From the NCBI GenBank assembly GCA_029948255.1, contig JALIZF010001693.1, positions 496,001 through 560,000 on the forward strand: DNA of 64,000 nt, in the 5' to 3' direction. This document shows, piece after piece, positions 34,020-44,862 of this stretch; position 1 is the stretch's first letter; the number at the start of each line of letters is the position of its first letter. A model generated the notes under the pieces. It did no database searches and was not told the DNA's origin. It worked only from the letters and a program-made list of their open reading frames with translations. The translations under genes were made by a program, and so were the position numbers. Source of the stretch: Telmatactis stephensoni (lineage: Eukaryota; Cnidaria; Anthozoa; Actiniaria; Isophelliidae).

Positions 34020-34449
34020 AGGTTATTCATATGTTTAACACATGAAATACCTATGATATTAACCTGGATTTTTCATAGTGTTTTATAAGGAGCTGAATCG
34101 AAATATTGTTTCATGGCCTTTTCCTATAAAATCCCCATGAAATAATTTGTGTTTCATAGGTTTTTTCATGTAAAATACCTATGAAAAATGCTTATGAATC
34201 ATCATATCATTTTCATAGCTTTTTTCATAGGTTATTGGTATAAAACTTCTTCCAATATTTCATAGGGTTTACCTATGAAAAGGGGGACCACGTTTCATAG
34301 CCTTTATTTCATAGCACTATGAAAAAATGCTATGAAAATCCTATGAAATTATATTTGTTTCATAGGTTTATCCTAGGAAAACCATATGAAATAGCTATGA
34401 AAAACCATAGGTTTTCCATTGGGTTTTCATAGGGTTTCCAGTAGTAGTG
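34020..34449 (-). repeat. CACTA-1 right terminal inverted repeat and subterminal repeats
   Basis: Mirror image of the left end: about ten TTTCATAG and six CTATGAAA copies within 430 bp, ending in the inverted terminus. The direct TGA at 34450 completes the target duplication. Confidence 0.8.
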
Positions 34450-34863
34450 TGAGAATGTGCATGACGCCTTTTGGAATCTGAATGAATAGACTTAGAATAT
34501 GCGAAAATAATATACACCTTCTTAGGCGGTTTTATGATTTTTCGAAGATATTTGGTTTGTATTTACTTGTTTCTTGTAGCAACAAGAAAAGTAAAATGAT
34601 CAATTGACCTGTTTTCAACATGAGAGGTGAGAAATAAATCCAAGCGTGCAAACCTACACCATAGTTAGTGCCTACACTTATCATTGCGCGTCATTCCAAC
34701 ATTTCACAAACTTATAATTGTTTAGCTTTTGCAATATGGTGTTTGAAAACATTCAAAAAGGGACGTGATAACTTTCACCTTCACTAGTATAAATTAGGCT
34801 AAATCCAAACACTCAAACACATCTGCACAGCCTATTCTTCGAACATGATTTTTAGAGGCCACC
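34450..34863. other. Right flank of CACTA-1
   Basis: AT-rich sequence that would have continued from 9264 before CACTA-1 inserted. No gene seen. Confidence 0.4.
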
Positions 34864-35007
34864 ATGGCTGGTCGTCCAGTCATTACAGGTCTCACAGGCT
34901 TTGGGGTCCAAGAAAAAGCCAAAGAATTAAAAGCTACGTCTAGTACTTCAAAAACAAAACAACAAGCCATGGACGCTAAGGCCAAGGATGCTAAGGCCAA
35001 TTTTTAA
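34864..35007 (+). CDS. Small ORF with strong Kozak context (unknown)
   Basis: A 47-codon ORF begins with an ideal vertebrate-type start context (GCCACCATGG). It reads MAGRPVITGLTGFGV and then a Lys/Ala-rich stretch with AMDAKAKDAKA repeats. No homology is recognised. It could be a first exon, a truncated gag, or chance. Confidence 0.25.
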   Translation: MAGRPVITGLTGFGVQEKAKELKATSSTSKTKQQAMDAKAKDAKANF

Positions 35008-35052
35008 ATTTCTAATACGTCAAGCGATGCAAAATACTGGCAGACTGCCATC

Positions 35053-35455
35053 TCAAGTTTTAACATACGTTGAGCTTATGGCATATAATTTATCTGAGAA
35101 GGATAAAGCAAGAAGCACTAGCAGCATCACATTTTGATGATTGATGTTGACACAGATATCATTCAAGACTTTAACAAGTGCCGTCTCTGTGCTGTGGTGT
35201 TTTCTGTAAGCTGACTGTAACAAAGGATACAAACCATTTTCAGACATATGGTTATGAATCTGAAGAAAAGCAGCCCTCTCAACCACTTTGGAGAGAAACT
35301 GCAGGTTACTCACAGGTCTAAGATTTTTATATGCAGTGCTCATGCCAGACTTCTTTAGGAGTGGATGTACAAGCGCTTCCTTCCATTCATCAGGGAAATA
35401 ACCAGTTGTTAATGATGTATTGACAATGTTGGTGATCACAGAAAGTAAGATGTAA
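35053..35455 (-). pseudogene. CR1-like LINE reverse transcriptase fragment
   Basis: The minus strand encodes YFPDEWKEALVHPLLKKSG, YKNLRPVSNLQFLSKVVERA and QSAYRKHHSTETALVKVLND, the RT palm start of CR1/Jockey-group LINEs. Similarity stops just before the first catalytic Asp (LLVLLALS). Both ends are missing. Confidence 0.8.
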
Positions 35456-35591
35456 GTTTTATGAAAACAATTAGTCCAACAACAGACTATATATATGGCA
35501 GAGATACATGTATATATTTTTGTCTTGTATTTTCATCCTTTTTTCAAGACTATATATATGTATACTTTTCATACTTTTTTTAGTAAACTAT

Positions 35592-36227
35592 AGCCTGGTT
35601 TCCATATGATCGCGGACGATCACGGAATCGCCAAGTCCACTCAAGCATACGATCGCGGACGATCGCTAGCTCAGTGTTTCCATATGATCGCGGACAACTG
35701 CCAAATTAGCACAGCGTCTGTCCGATAAGCTATTTCTTAGCTTCAAATCACTTCTATTCGTGTTTACAACGATCCGAATCCTTTTTGGTGCTCATTTTGC
35801 TATGTTGGTGCTATGCCAAAAATAATCGGACTTGTATTTCGGTAGAAAGCTCAAAAGATACGTCAGTTTTCTTGAATTTATTCGAAATAAGCAGAAGTAT
35901 TCACTAATTTACATCGATAATACTTTTGTATTAAATACTGTTCTCATTTTATCAAAATTCTAAGCACAAATAACAAGTTATAAAAAGTTTTTTGAGGTTT
36001 TAGGCATTCATATCACAAAAATCATCATATTATGGTATACATTTGGATTGCTCGATCGCAGAATCTGTTTCCATATGATCGCGGACGATCGCAGGAATAG
36101 AACCTGAATCTATTCCCGCGATCGTTCGCGATCGCAATTGCGGACGATCGCGGGATCATGTTTTCATATGATCGGACGATCGCTGAGCAACCTCCGCGAT
36201 CGTCCGCGATCATATGGAAACCAGGCT
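35592..36227. repeat. 636-bp MITE rich in GATCGCGGACGATC
   Basis: Inverse termini AGCCTGGTTTCCATATGATC and beyond (about 30 bp) are flanked by TAT on both sides (35589-35591, 36228-36230). Near both ends the palindrome-like GATCGCGGACGATC recurs many times, in sharp contrast to the AT-rich centre. It has no coding capacity. Confidence 0.85.
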
Positions 36228-36263
36228 TATATTTATATGTATTATCTTCTCTGTAGTGATAAT

Positions 36264-36888
36264 GCTGATAGCAAATCTGTAGTGGCGTCGTCATCAAACA
36301 AATGCATCAACTCAGAAGATGTCTATGTGGATTCTTCAAGTGCAAGCAGCAACGATGATGCAGACCTCATGTATATGCTCAAAGACAAGCAGCCAATGTC
36401 AAGAAAGACCGCTCGTTGGCTACAAAAGACGGGAAAAAGAGTCAAAGAGAACAAACCCTTTCCTGTCAAGTGACGAGGAGGATGAAGGTTGGTAATATTA
36501 TACTAAAATTTTATTTCAATGTCAAATATTAGAGTGATTCATGCAAAACCCGTGAAATAATTATTAGCTAATTAAGTAGTATTACAGTTCAAATCCATTT
36601 TTTTTCTTTATAGTTGCCAACTGTTTAGTGAGTAAATGGGTACTAATTATTTTAATAACGGGTTTTTGCAAACGACTCTAGGCTAACTCACTATGGTTAG
36701 ATTCTTTTGTAGGTGGCGTTACCAGCAGGGATAAGAGAAAGGGAAAAGGAAAGAAACCTAACAAGGGAGCACAAATGGAAAAACTGATGGATATGTTACC
36801 GCAAATGGTTCAAAGCGTGCAAGAAGCTACAGCTGCACACAAGAAAGCTGTGGAGAAATGGCAACCGCCCAGCTCCGATTCCAATTAA
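36264..36888 (+). CDS. Harbinger partner gene fragment (unknown, two exons)
   Basis: An exon at about 36264-36485 encodes a Ser/Asp-rich segment (SSASSNDDADLMYML), then a basic part (RKTARWLQKTGKRVKENKP). The exact frame at its end is uncertain because of a TGA at 36472. After a GT-AG intron, 36713-36888 encodes GKKPNKGAQMEKLMDMLPQM and a stop. It runs opposite to the Harbinger transposase and may be the remains of that element's second protein; the usual SANT/Myb motif is not seen. Its 5' side is cut by the MITE. Confidence 0.4.
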
Positions 36889-37457
36889 GGGGAGCGTCTG
36901 GTCACAATTTGAAGCAAATTGAAGATAAACTTTGAAATTCTGCAAAACCTTTACAATTTGACAAAATGGGATGCAATTTCTCACAAGCATTAGATAGACA
37001 ATGAAGTTTAATATTATGCAATAATTAATAAGGATTGTCCTAATTTCAGTTAGCTATTTAACTACAAAGTAAACAAATACCATTTTTGAGTATAAAAAAT
37101 ATAGGTTTGTAATAAATCATATAAATATTATTATGTGCATATCTCATAAATATTGGCCAAATCAAACACGAGAAAACAAAGGGGGCAGTTCGACATCAAG
37201 GATTTTCCCATATTTACAGAAAATGCAATTAAAGTTAACACAGTGAAAATTTTTTACTTTTGGTTTAATTGGCTATCTGGAAAACGTTTAAAGTGGATGT
37301 TCTTCACATGCATATTTTCCTTTTGTTGTTCTGTTTAATCAAAATAAGATTTCTTTTTTTGACAATTTTTTTATTCAGACATAAATATCTTCCGTCTGTT
37401 ACTTAAAAAAGCACACAAATGTATGACAATGGATAAAAATGGCTTTCTATGTCTCCA

Positions 37458-38464
37458 TCACCCTCCTTCGTCAGAAATACATCGATATGTTTTGAAAAAG
37501 CCGATTTTGTGCTCCACCTTCACGTGACACTTTCGTAGCTCCCTGTTAATTTTCTTTAGTCTTGCGTTGCCCCTAACTTGTTTTTTTCTTCTTGGTCTCA
37601 CCAGTACTGGGTGAGGGGGGTAGCCACCATCTGCTAAAATACGACACCCATCCGGAAGAGGAAGGTCACATCCTACACCAAGACTAGGCATCAGATTAAA
37701 ACAATTGTCATTTAAGTGACCAGGAAACCTGTGGATAAAATAAAAAAAAAACAGGTTGTAGTCAAGTCAATGATAACAATAAAAGAAGACAATTGGCCTC
37801 AGACAACTGAGAACCATTCTATTGTAGTTTATTTATTTTAAGAGTTTTTGAAAATGGCCTTATAGTTCTTACAAGGTTATAGAGTGAGCAGAATTTAACT
37901 GACTCGATGTAATTTATTTATTTAATAAAAGAGGGCTCTATAAAATTATGCCAATCATGAGCTCTGGTCTATTTTACTTACGCGGCCGAACAATGAGCAA
38001 TCACGCCATCTGGAGTCACAATTATATGGCTTGCCAAAAAGTGTTTTTTTCTTATCGCAACGATAGAAAAGCCTTTGCCTCTTTGATGGGCGCCATATTG
38101 AATGCGTGGTTCCATCAATTACCCCTACACAGGTAGGAAACCTTTTCCAGTGACCTTGCCATGCTTGCCATTCTTCAGGACTCGGCCAAGATACTTCTGG
38201 AGTTTGTACACATTGATAACGTTGGAGCCATATTAGTACTAAAAGCAATCTGTTTGTAATGTTCAGACTTTGTATGCGAACTCGCCTACTGTTTCTTCGT
38301 TGGGAATTTATAATGGGTAGCCTCATTCTTCTCAAGATATCTTGAAAGGATTCCAGTGTTTCACCCGTCATGTACCAGAACTTGATAGGAGATTTTGATA
38401 GTTCCAAATAATAATCTCTCCCCCCATTATTTTCGGGCCCAAATATCCCCAACTGATTCAGCAC
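37458..38464 (-). pseudogene. PIF/Harbinger-type transposase (DDE_Tnp_4)
   Basis: Exon 1 (38464-37982) has a helix-turn-helix-like N-terminal part (LNITNRLLLVLIWLQRY), SPEEWQAWQGHWKRFP, and the first catalytic Asp in VGVIDGTTHSIWRP. A one-base change in an A run near 38040 shifts the frame; beyond it SHIIVTPDGVIAHCSA reads on to a GT donor. Exon 2 (37728-37458) holds FPGHLNDN, the second Asp in LADGGYPPHP and the Glu in KVEHKIGFFK. The DDE triad is complete. The first exon lacks an ATG, so the N-terminus is missing or on another exon. Confidence 0.8.
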
Positions 38465-39963
38465 ATTCAGTGGATATTATTGATCCAGTAAGTTCACAAT
38501 AAAAACAAGTATAAAACATGCTGTACCAAAAAGCTCCAAGGGAAATGGAGGATACAGGTTGAATTTCAGGTGACATATAAAAGCCAAAATTATCGCAGGC
38601 ACCTGAGCTAAAAAGACTGGAAATGGTGGTGCGACCTCCATGATAATACTGTTGTATTAGCTTGATAAATTAAGAGTGGAACATGCGAACCGAATTAATT
38701 TTGATAATTCAAAAATAACGCATTCGGATTTGCATTTTCAAACAGAATAATAGCCTTTCACCATGTGCGATTCAATCTTTTGTGAGAGCTCACTCTGAAA
38801 ATATTCCCGGGCCCAAACACCATATTCTTTTCTATTGCTGTCAATCATGCGTGATTTACAGCAACAGACGCTGTAGTTTTCCAATTCAAGTGAAATCTAC
38901 CAAATGATAACGAAATGTTTGAGAACTGCATGTACAAGCCCCATGGAATCTTCAAATTTGATAAAACATTCTTTATGTACGCGAAAGTCCAAGATCAAAC
39001 TATAGCATATTTGCAGTAATATTCTCATTGTTGTCATTGTATTTTTCAATATTATTGAGAAATATTGCAATATCATTGTGAAAAAATCGTGTATTCTTTG
39101 AAAACGTTCATTAGCACAAACAACAAATATTTGAATTTGCATTTGTTGATTAAATATTTCACTCGATCTAAAACTTATTGTTCTTTCCCATACTTGCGTT
39201 TATGAATAACAATACCCTGACATATAAGTGGGACATTTTGGTACATAGGACACACGTCCTAATTACAAAAGGTCTAATAGGTATAATGACAAATGTCAAT
39301 CATATATTTGATCAAACATTTAACTTGATTTAGGCAAGTGATATATATATTGAGTTTCAGTTCAGGTTTAGTGGTGACAAGAAGTAAACGATGTATACAT
39401 TAAGGTCTGATGAAGCTAACCTGTTCAGTTCGAGTGCTAACCTGTAGGAAATCGTCACAGAAGTAAGTTACACAATATTGAGAGTAATCTATTGCATGTA
39501 AAAGGTCGTATTTCATGTAGAGTTCAAACACGTGTATGGTAAGATGTGATTGTGTAACTTTCAAATCGAATATGTAAGATCAGTTATCTTATAGGCCAGC
39601 GGTCTTACATTGTAGAATAAATTAGTCAACACGAGGAAAGAGAGGAAAGGAAAGTTATATGTAGGATCAACGTCTGTGGAGTTTACCACGAGGTATTTAA
39701 TACGTTTTTGTAGATTTACTTTCATTAACTGTAACTATAATTATTGTTGTACTGTTGTATTAGAACCATATAGACTGAAGAATGCTGTATTAAACCGATG
39801 TTGTCAGTTCGAGTTGTGGATATGAGTCGATATGCTTTATCGTGTAAATTCAGATCCTACAGAATAAAAAGCCTGAAAAGCCCATTACACGATTCGTGAC
39901 TAAATGTCTGGATATTTCCACGGACCTGAATCAGTGTCCACTTAATAATGTCTACATTAAATA
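38465..39963. other. No gene recognised
   Basis: AT-rich, with chance ORFs only. It may contain the end of the Harbinger element; matching termini were not found. Confidence 0.4.
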
Positions 39964-40230
39964 CCCTTACGAAAATTTGTTATACAAAATGTATATATAT
40001 TTCATACAAAAAGTATACATTAGAGAGAGTCTATTTGTATACATTTTGTATACACAGAAACCTGTGAATGTGTACTTTTAGTATCCATCATTTGGGACAT
40101 ATTCATGTACAAAAAGTATACAATATAGGGCAGTGGTTGTATACAAAAAGTATGCAATATGCATCCTCTGGTTGTATACTTTTTGTACATGAATTTGTCC
40201 CAAATTGTATACAAAAAGTATACATATTTA
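39964..40230 (+). repeat. CACTA-2 left end and GTATAC subterminal repeats
   Basis: At least eight GTATAC-type half sites, many as GTATACAAAAAGTATAC, in 270 bp after the inverted terminus. Confidence 0.7.
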
Positions 40231-41972
40231 AATATTATTAATTCTAATACACATCAAGAAAAGAAACACTTCAAACATATAAATACAGAAATATCGTTTT
40301 ATTAGCAGAAAACTGTTGTACAATATTTATCAAATAATACAACTGCTAACTAACTAAGGTTAACCTATTGGAAATATATTTAAATTGTAAAACTTCTTTA
40401 CTTTTCATTGTGAAATATTTAAATTGGTGAATTGTAATAAAACATATTTTTATGCAACCATGCAAGAAAGAAATTAGTTAATAGTCAATATATGTAACTC
40501 AGTATTCCGTCTTGGACTTTAAACAGTTATATGTAAATATAAATATAACAGGAACTGTAAATATCTAATGTAGATAGACAAAATGTCTTAAATATACTAA
40601 TGAGGACATAGTAAATACAAGAACAATTTTTTTTCATTCAATATAAATCATTGACAATCAAAATTCATTTGTAATTAGATAAATATAAAATATAGGTAAA
40701 TATAGATGTTTTTGAGGATAAATATATTAAATACAATAAGATGCTTTCATTTATTATAAATTCATTGACTATAAAGACAAAAATTAGTTTGTAATTATAT
40801 AAATATAAAATATAGCTAGATAAAATGTATCAATACTAGAGTGGTTTTCTTTTGCAGAAACTAATTAACAGTTCCTCATCAACTGGATGCATGCATGTAT
40901 ATCAAAACAAATTGTTAGGGTCACCTAATTATAACAAAATAAAAGAGAAGTGATTGTGTATTTTTTATATATAATTATGTAGATCATTTCATATTTTTGA
41001 TTATAGCAAGATGATCTAAACAATTTGTTTTAATCATGTCAAATATGTCCAATTATTTTACTCCATGTTCTTTGCCTCTCTACAGTTCAAAGCGGATAAT
41101 TTGTTTCTCAAAGAAACTTTAATTGCTGAAGCTGTTGATGATGCATGAAGCTTGACAGTGAAATCTAAAGTTAAAAAGCATGAAATTAATAGCTATACAG
41201 TATAGGTTATCCAAAACCAAAAGGCATTATCATGGGAATAACTCTTTTCTGTCTGTTTACTCTCCTTGAACTACTAGATGCAGAATAATGCATCTGAGAC
41301 AATTGAGAAAATAATCAAGCATTGATTTAAGAGTGTACAACAAAGGGAACACAAAACTCTTTAAGTCATCACAAAGTACAAACTCCTGCATGACCAATTG
41401 AATACTTTTTGTATATAAGCTATTTCAAGAAGCATTAATTGTCATTGTAAGGTGATAGCTAGGTCATCCAAGACTGTGAGAAACATAGGGTTTATTTAAT
41501 TATTTATATTTACCAAAAAAAGTCACAGGGTGCTCACAGCATATATCATTTGTGCATGCATTGCTAGTAATTGCTAACTGTATCACATCTTGACAAAAGC
41601 ACTCACTTTGAAATGTGTGGTGTCTTTGAGCTAATTACATATTCTAATTTGTATTATATATTATAGTCAGCTGAATGCTTGATGTAGAGTCATAAAACAA
41701 ACACCGTCAAATTTGGGTACTTTATACTTTTGTTAAGATGTGACACTTGTCTTACCTAGCAGTGAACAAACAATTTATTCTGTAAGCTCCCATTTTTAAA
41801 ACAAACAAATAAATAAATAAAAAACACCTTAGTGCCTTGCAGTCTTGTTATACAAAAGGTATTTAATCTGTCATGCAGGTGTTTGTACTTTGTTTACATG
41901 GGAGTATGTTAATTATGACTGAAATAAACAAACAAACTTATCACAGGTGAAACAACAATTAATTCTAATGAT
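40231..41972. other. CACTA-2 left interior, no gene
   Basis: Very AT-rich and without a supportable exon. The accessory gene ends at 42139, so this may be its 3' untranslated or intergenic part. Confidence 0.4.
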
Positions 41973-42080
41973 GGGCCTGGTTGTTCAATGGTAGATTAGA
42001 GTTAATCCAGGCTTAACTCTAAAGGTTTCTTAATATGTGATCCTGGGTTAGTGCTTATCCATCTTTGAACAACTGGGCCC
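41973..42080. repeat. Short MITE, GGGCC-GTTGTTCAA termini
   Basis: A 108-bp hairpin: GGGCCTGGTTGTTCAA at the left and its near-inverse TTGAACAACTGGGCCC at the right, with an inner GATTAGAGTTAATCC-like stem. Confidence 0.8.
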
Positions 42081-42138
42081 TGCTTAGTAAGTTTTTGTGA
42101 TCCTTAATTACCAATTATGCTTTGTAGAACTTGTTTAT

Positions 42139-44460
42139 CTACTGCCACTTTTCCATTTGAGACAAGTTTCTTCCTATAAGTTCTTCATTAGTGTAAAAGG
42201 CATTCAATAAAAAGGCAGCACATGCAGAAGGGGTCTTTTTTCTTTGTGCATTTTCGATGATAGTGGGGTAAACATATACAGAAGATCCAGCTGTTAAACG
42301 AACCATCTATAAGAAAAAAAGGTACTTCTTAATTTTCATGAAAGGTAAAGTTATTCTTAAAACATGTACACTCAACTCAAAATTATATCAGTATAAAGGG
42401 GAATATATATTGTAGAAGTATTTGTAAGAGTGCAGACAAAAATGTTATTTAATCATGAAATGTTCAGTGCTATATGCAATTTAAGTATACTGATCAATAT
42501 CACTAATTAATATATTTAAGTATAAACAACTGTTTATTTAGGTGTCCTAGTCTTCTAGCACTCCAAGCACTAATTGGGGGACACTGTACTCTCAAACTCA
42601 CTACCTCTACATTAAATATTTTTCATACATCACTCTACTCACATGTTGATTTTTGGTGAGGGAGGAAAACCCGGAGAACCTGGAGAAAAAACCCTCGTGG
42701 CATGGTAGAGAACAACATCAAACAAACTCAGTTTACTTATGACCCAGGTGCTTGAGCTGGGGCTTGAACCTGGACCACAGTGGTGAATGGCCAGCACGAT
42801 AACCGCTCAGCCAACTATGCCACTCATAACACATTTGGTGCAGTTTTCATATAGTTTGTTGGCTGCACTCTATTGCAAATGTTTGTTATAATAAAAGTCA
42901 GTATGTACATAATTGGATAATCATTGCTTACATTGAATTTATTTGCCAAGAGTGGATGGATATTTGGTCCTGGTCTTGGAGGCTCTGAGGCTGCATTGAT
43001 GAATAGAAAAAGTATCAAGGTTAACATTATCAATCACTTCGATACATTGATTCATTATACATTTTACTAACTACATTGAATCTGATGGGCCAAAAGTACA
43101 TGGCTAAATCTCAGTAGCATGTGAACTTGACCAGTGATAGATGCAGTATCTGAAGCAATTAATCCTTAAGTCTGTCAGAGACTGTGAACAATTAATATAG
43201 AGAACACTTTAATATCTGAAGTGCTTAGCTTACCTTTATTTTCAATCAATTCTTGCAGTTGATTTCTCAGCTGCACATTTTCATCTTGTAGCTTCTTGAA
43301 GGAATTGCAAGTTTCAGTTGATTGATTTGTCGAGGTTCCAACTGTATCACTTACTTGGGTGAAGATGGCCCTTGGCCTCTTCCCTCCTGTGGTAGGACGT
43401 GGCCGAGTAGGGGTTGTCTTTACTCTTGACCTACTAGTAGTTGGTACTGGTGATATCATAGTGGATGATCTACTTTTATCTTGAGAGTTTGACATTTGTT
43501 GAGGTGGTTTATCTCTATTATTATGTGTATAGGTAGCTGGGTGCAGGTTTGGTGGCCTTTTTGGTGTACATTTCAGGATTCACTGATGATATAGAGGGCG
43601 TATTGACAGGATCATATTCTGGATGAGAGGACAGCCTTTTTCTTTTCTTTATCTTTCTTTTTTTGGGGAATTTCTTTTTCTTTGTTTTTGTTCTTCGATT
43701 TCTTTGTCTGTAGACTTGGCTCAAAATCATGGTCTACTGTTTTCTCAGTCCCTTTCCTCTTTTTAGATGTCTGTTTCGTTGTCTGTTTTTGCTTTTTTTT
43801 GTTTTTCCCGGGTTTCAAAACTTCAAGCTTCCTTAAAAGCTGTTCTTTTTCATCTGTTTGAATTTTAAATAAAACATGTTAGACACATCTAAGTAATTAA
43901 AATGTGCCCTACAGGCCTGATGATTAACTTAAGTGCACGTTGTTTACAGAATTTGAGAGCTAGCTACTAAGGAATTCTGCGACACTTAAGACTTATGAAG
44001 AGTGGATATTTCTAAGATCGAGTTTAGAACAGGTAAAATGCTAATAATAATAATATAATGTAATTTTAAACTTACCACTTCTATCGATTATAGTGCAGCT
44101 GTAATATTGCCCATCGTCGTACTGGGCCAACAAGCTGCCATTGTCGTCGTCTTTCGACATCATTCCTTCAGAGACTATCTTGAAGATTCCATCATCCAAA
44201 AACTGGACCAGTATAAACTCTATATATACGGAAGGAAAAAAAGTAAATTACAGTCATAACATTTTTAAGCTTATATTTTGATTCAAGCTTCGAAATTATA
44301 CATACTGATAGGGCAAGTTATGAATTTCAATGAAGCTCAACACTTCGCTTGGAACGTTGTTTTTGTTACTTAAATTGACTGGTTTTACATGCAATTGTTA
44401 TTTCTACGTACCTTCGTCTTCATAACGGGTAACAGTGCGTTTTTCTCGCTGATTTGACAT
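42139..44460 (-). pseudogene. CACTA-2 accessory gene: Tudor-like, coiled coil, BEN-like domain
   Basis: Five exons on the minus strand: 44460-44412 (MSNQREKRTVTRYEDE), 44219-44076, 43853-43234, 42990-42932 and 42306-42139. GT-AG borders and phases agree. Exon 2 encodes LVQFLDDGIFKIVSE and LLAQYDDGQYYSCTIID, resembling a Tudor/SH3-like fold. Exon 3 is Lys-rich with nuclear-signal-like KKRK runs, then a Ser/Thr/Pro part and a coiled coil (FKKLQDENVQLRNQLQELI); two frame changes there (near 43615 and 43510) break it. The last two exons (PPRPGPNIHPLLANKFN, then CAAFLLNAFYTNEELIGRNL) look like a BEN domain, a DNA- or chromatin-binding module. It is head to head with the transposase gene. A SINE lies in its last intron. 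Confidence 0.6.
42600..42826 (-). repeat. tRNA-derived SINE
   Basis: On the minus strand, GGCATAGTTGGCTGAGCGGT fits an A box and GGTTCAAGCCCC a B box, giving a clear tRNA-like head. A body containing GGTTCTCCGGGTTTTCCTCC follows, a motif seen in invertebrate SINE bodies. Confidence 0.7.
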
Positions 44461-44862
44461 GACTTTTCAGAGAGCAGTATATGATCAGAACAGAAAGAGA
44501 AGAGAAAGAGGCCGTTGAAATGCTCTATCTCACCGTACCTGGTCGTACCTGGCACTCCGAAAGCCCGCGTAAAGACGGCCACAGGAAACCCAAACACCAA
44601 GATCTTACATTATATGCTTTTTGTCTGACTTGTGATACTTTAAACTGACTTAGCAGTGCTAGATATATCTTAATTAGCCGAATTGTATTCTTTTTCTTCC
44701 GTTTTTATGCATACTACTTGTGTAAAATAGGAAGAATCCTATATCAATCTTGGGCTTCCTGTGGACAACACCGCTGTGCATAGTGTATAGCGTACTCACA
44801 CATTTCACACACAACGAGATACATGTTTAAGCAACTTATTTCTTTGAATTTTATTTTACACA
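44461..44862. promoter_or_regulatory. CACTA-2 divergent promoter region
   Basis: 400 bp between the two head-to-head ATGs (44460 minus, 44863 plus), mirroring the arrangement in CACTA-1. No individual promoter motif is certain. Confidence 0.4.

Larger units (their letters stand above)
9265..34449 (-). mobile_element. CACTA-1: 25.2-kb CACTA/EnSpm DNA transposon
   Basis: The left end starts CACTACTACTGTAAAACC (9265) and the right end is its imperfect inverse, finishing AGTAGTAGTG (34449). Both sides are flanked by the trinucleotide TGA (9262-9264 and 34450-34452), the 3-bp target duplication typical of CACTA elements. Dense CTATGAAA repeats sit inside both ends. The minus-strand gene encodes a TNP2-type transposase; two plus-strand genes start head to head with it. 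Nested inside are a Ngaro-like retroelement (18709-23328), a LINE tail, several MITEs and fold-backs, a 2.65-kb TIR element and pentanucleotide arrays. Without the 4.6-kb Ngaro and 2.65-kb TIR inserts the element would still be about 18 kb. Confidence 0.85.

Noticed and set aside
39361..39900. Possible solo LTR upstream of CACTA-2
   Set aside because: Some repeated words (CAGTTCGAG) were noticed, but no TG...CA ends, purine tract or second copy could be shown.
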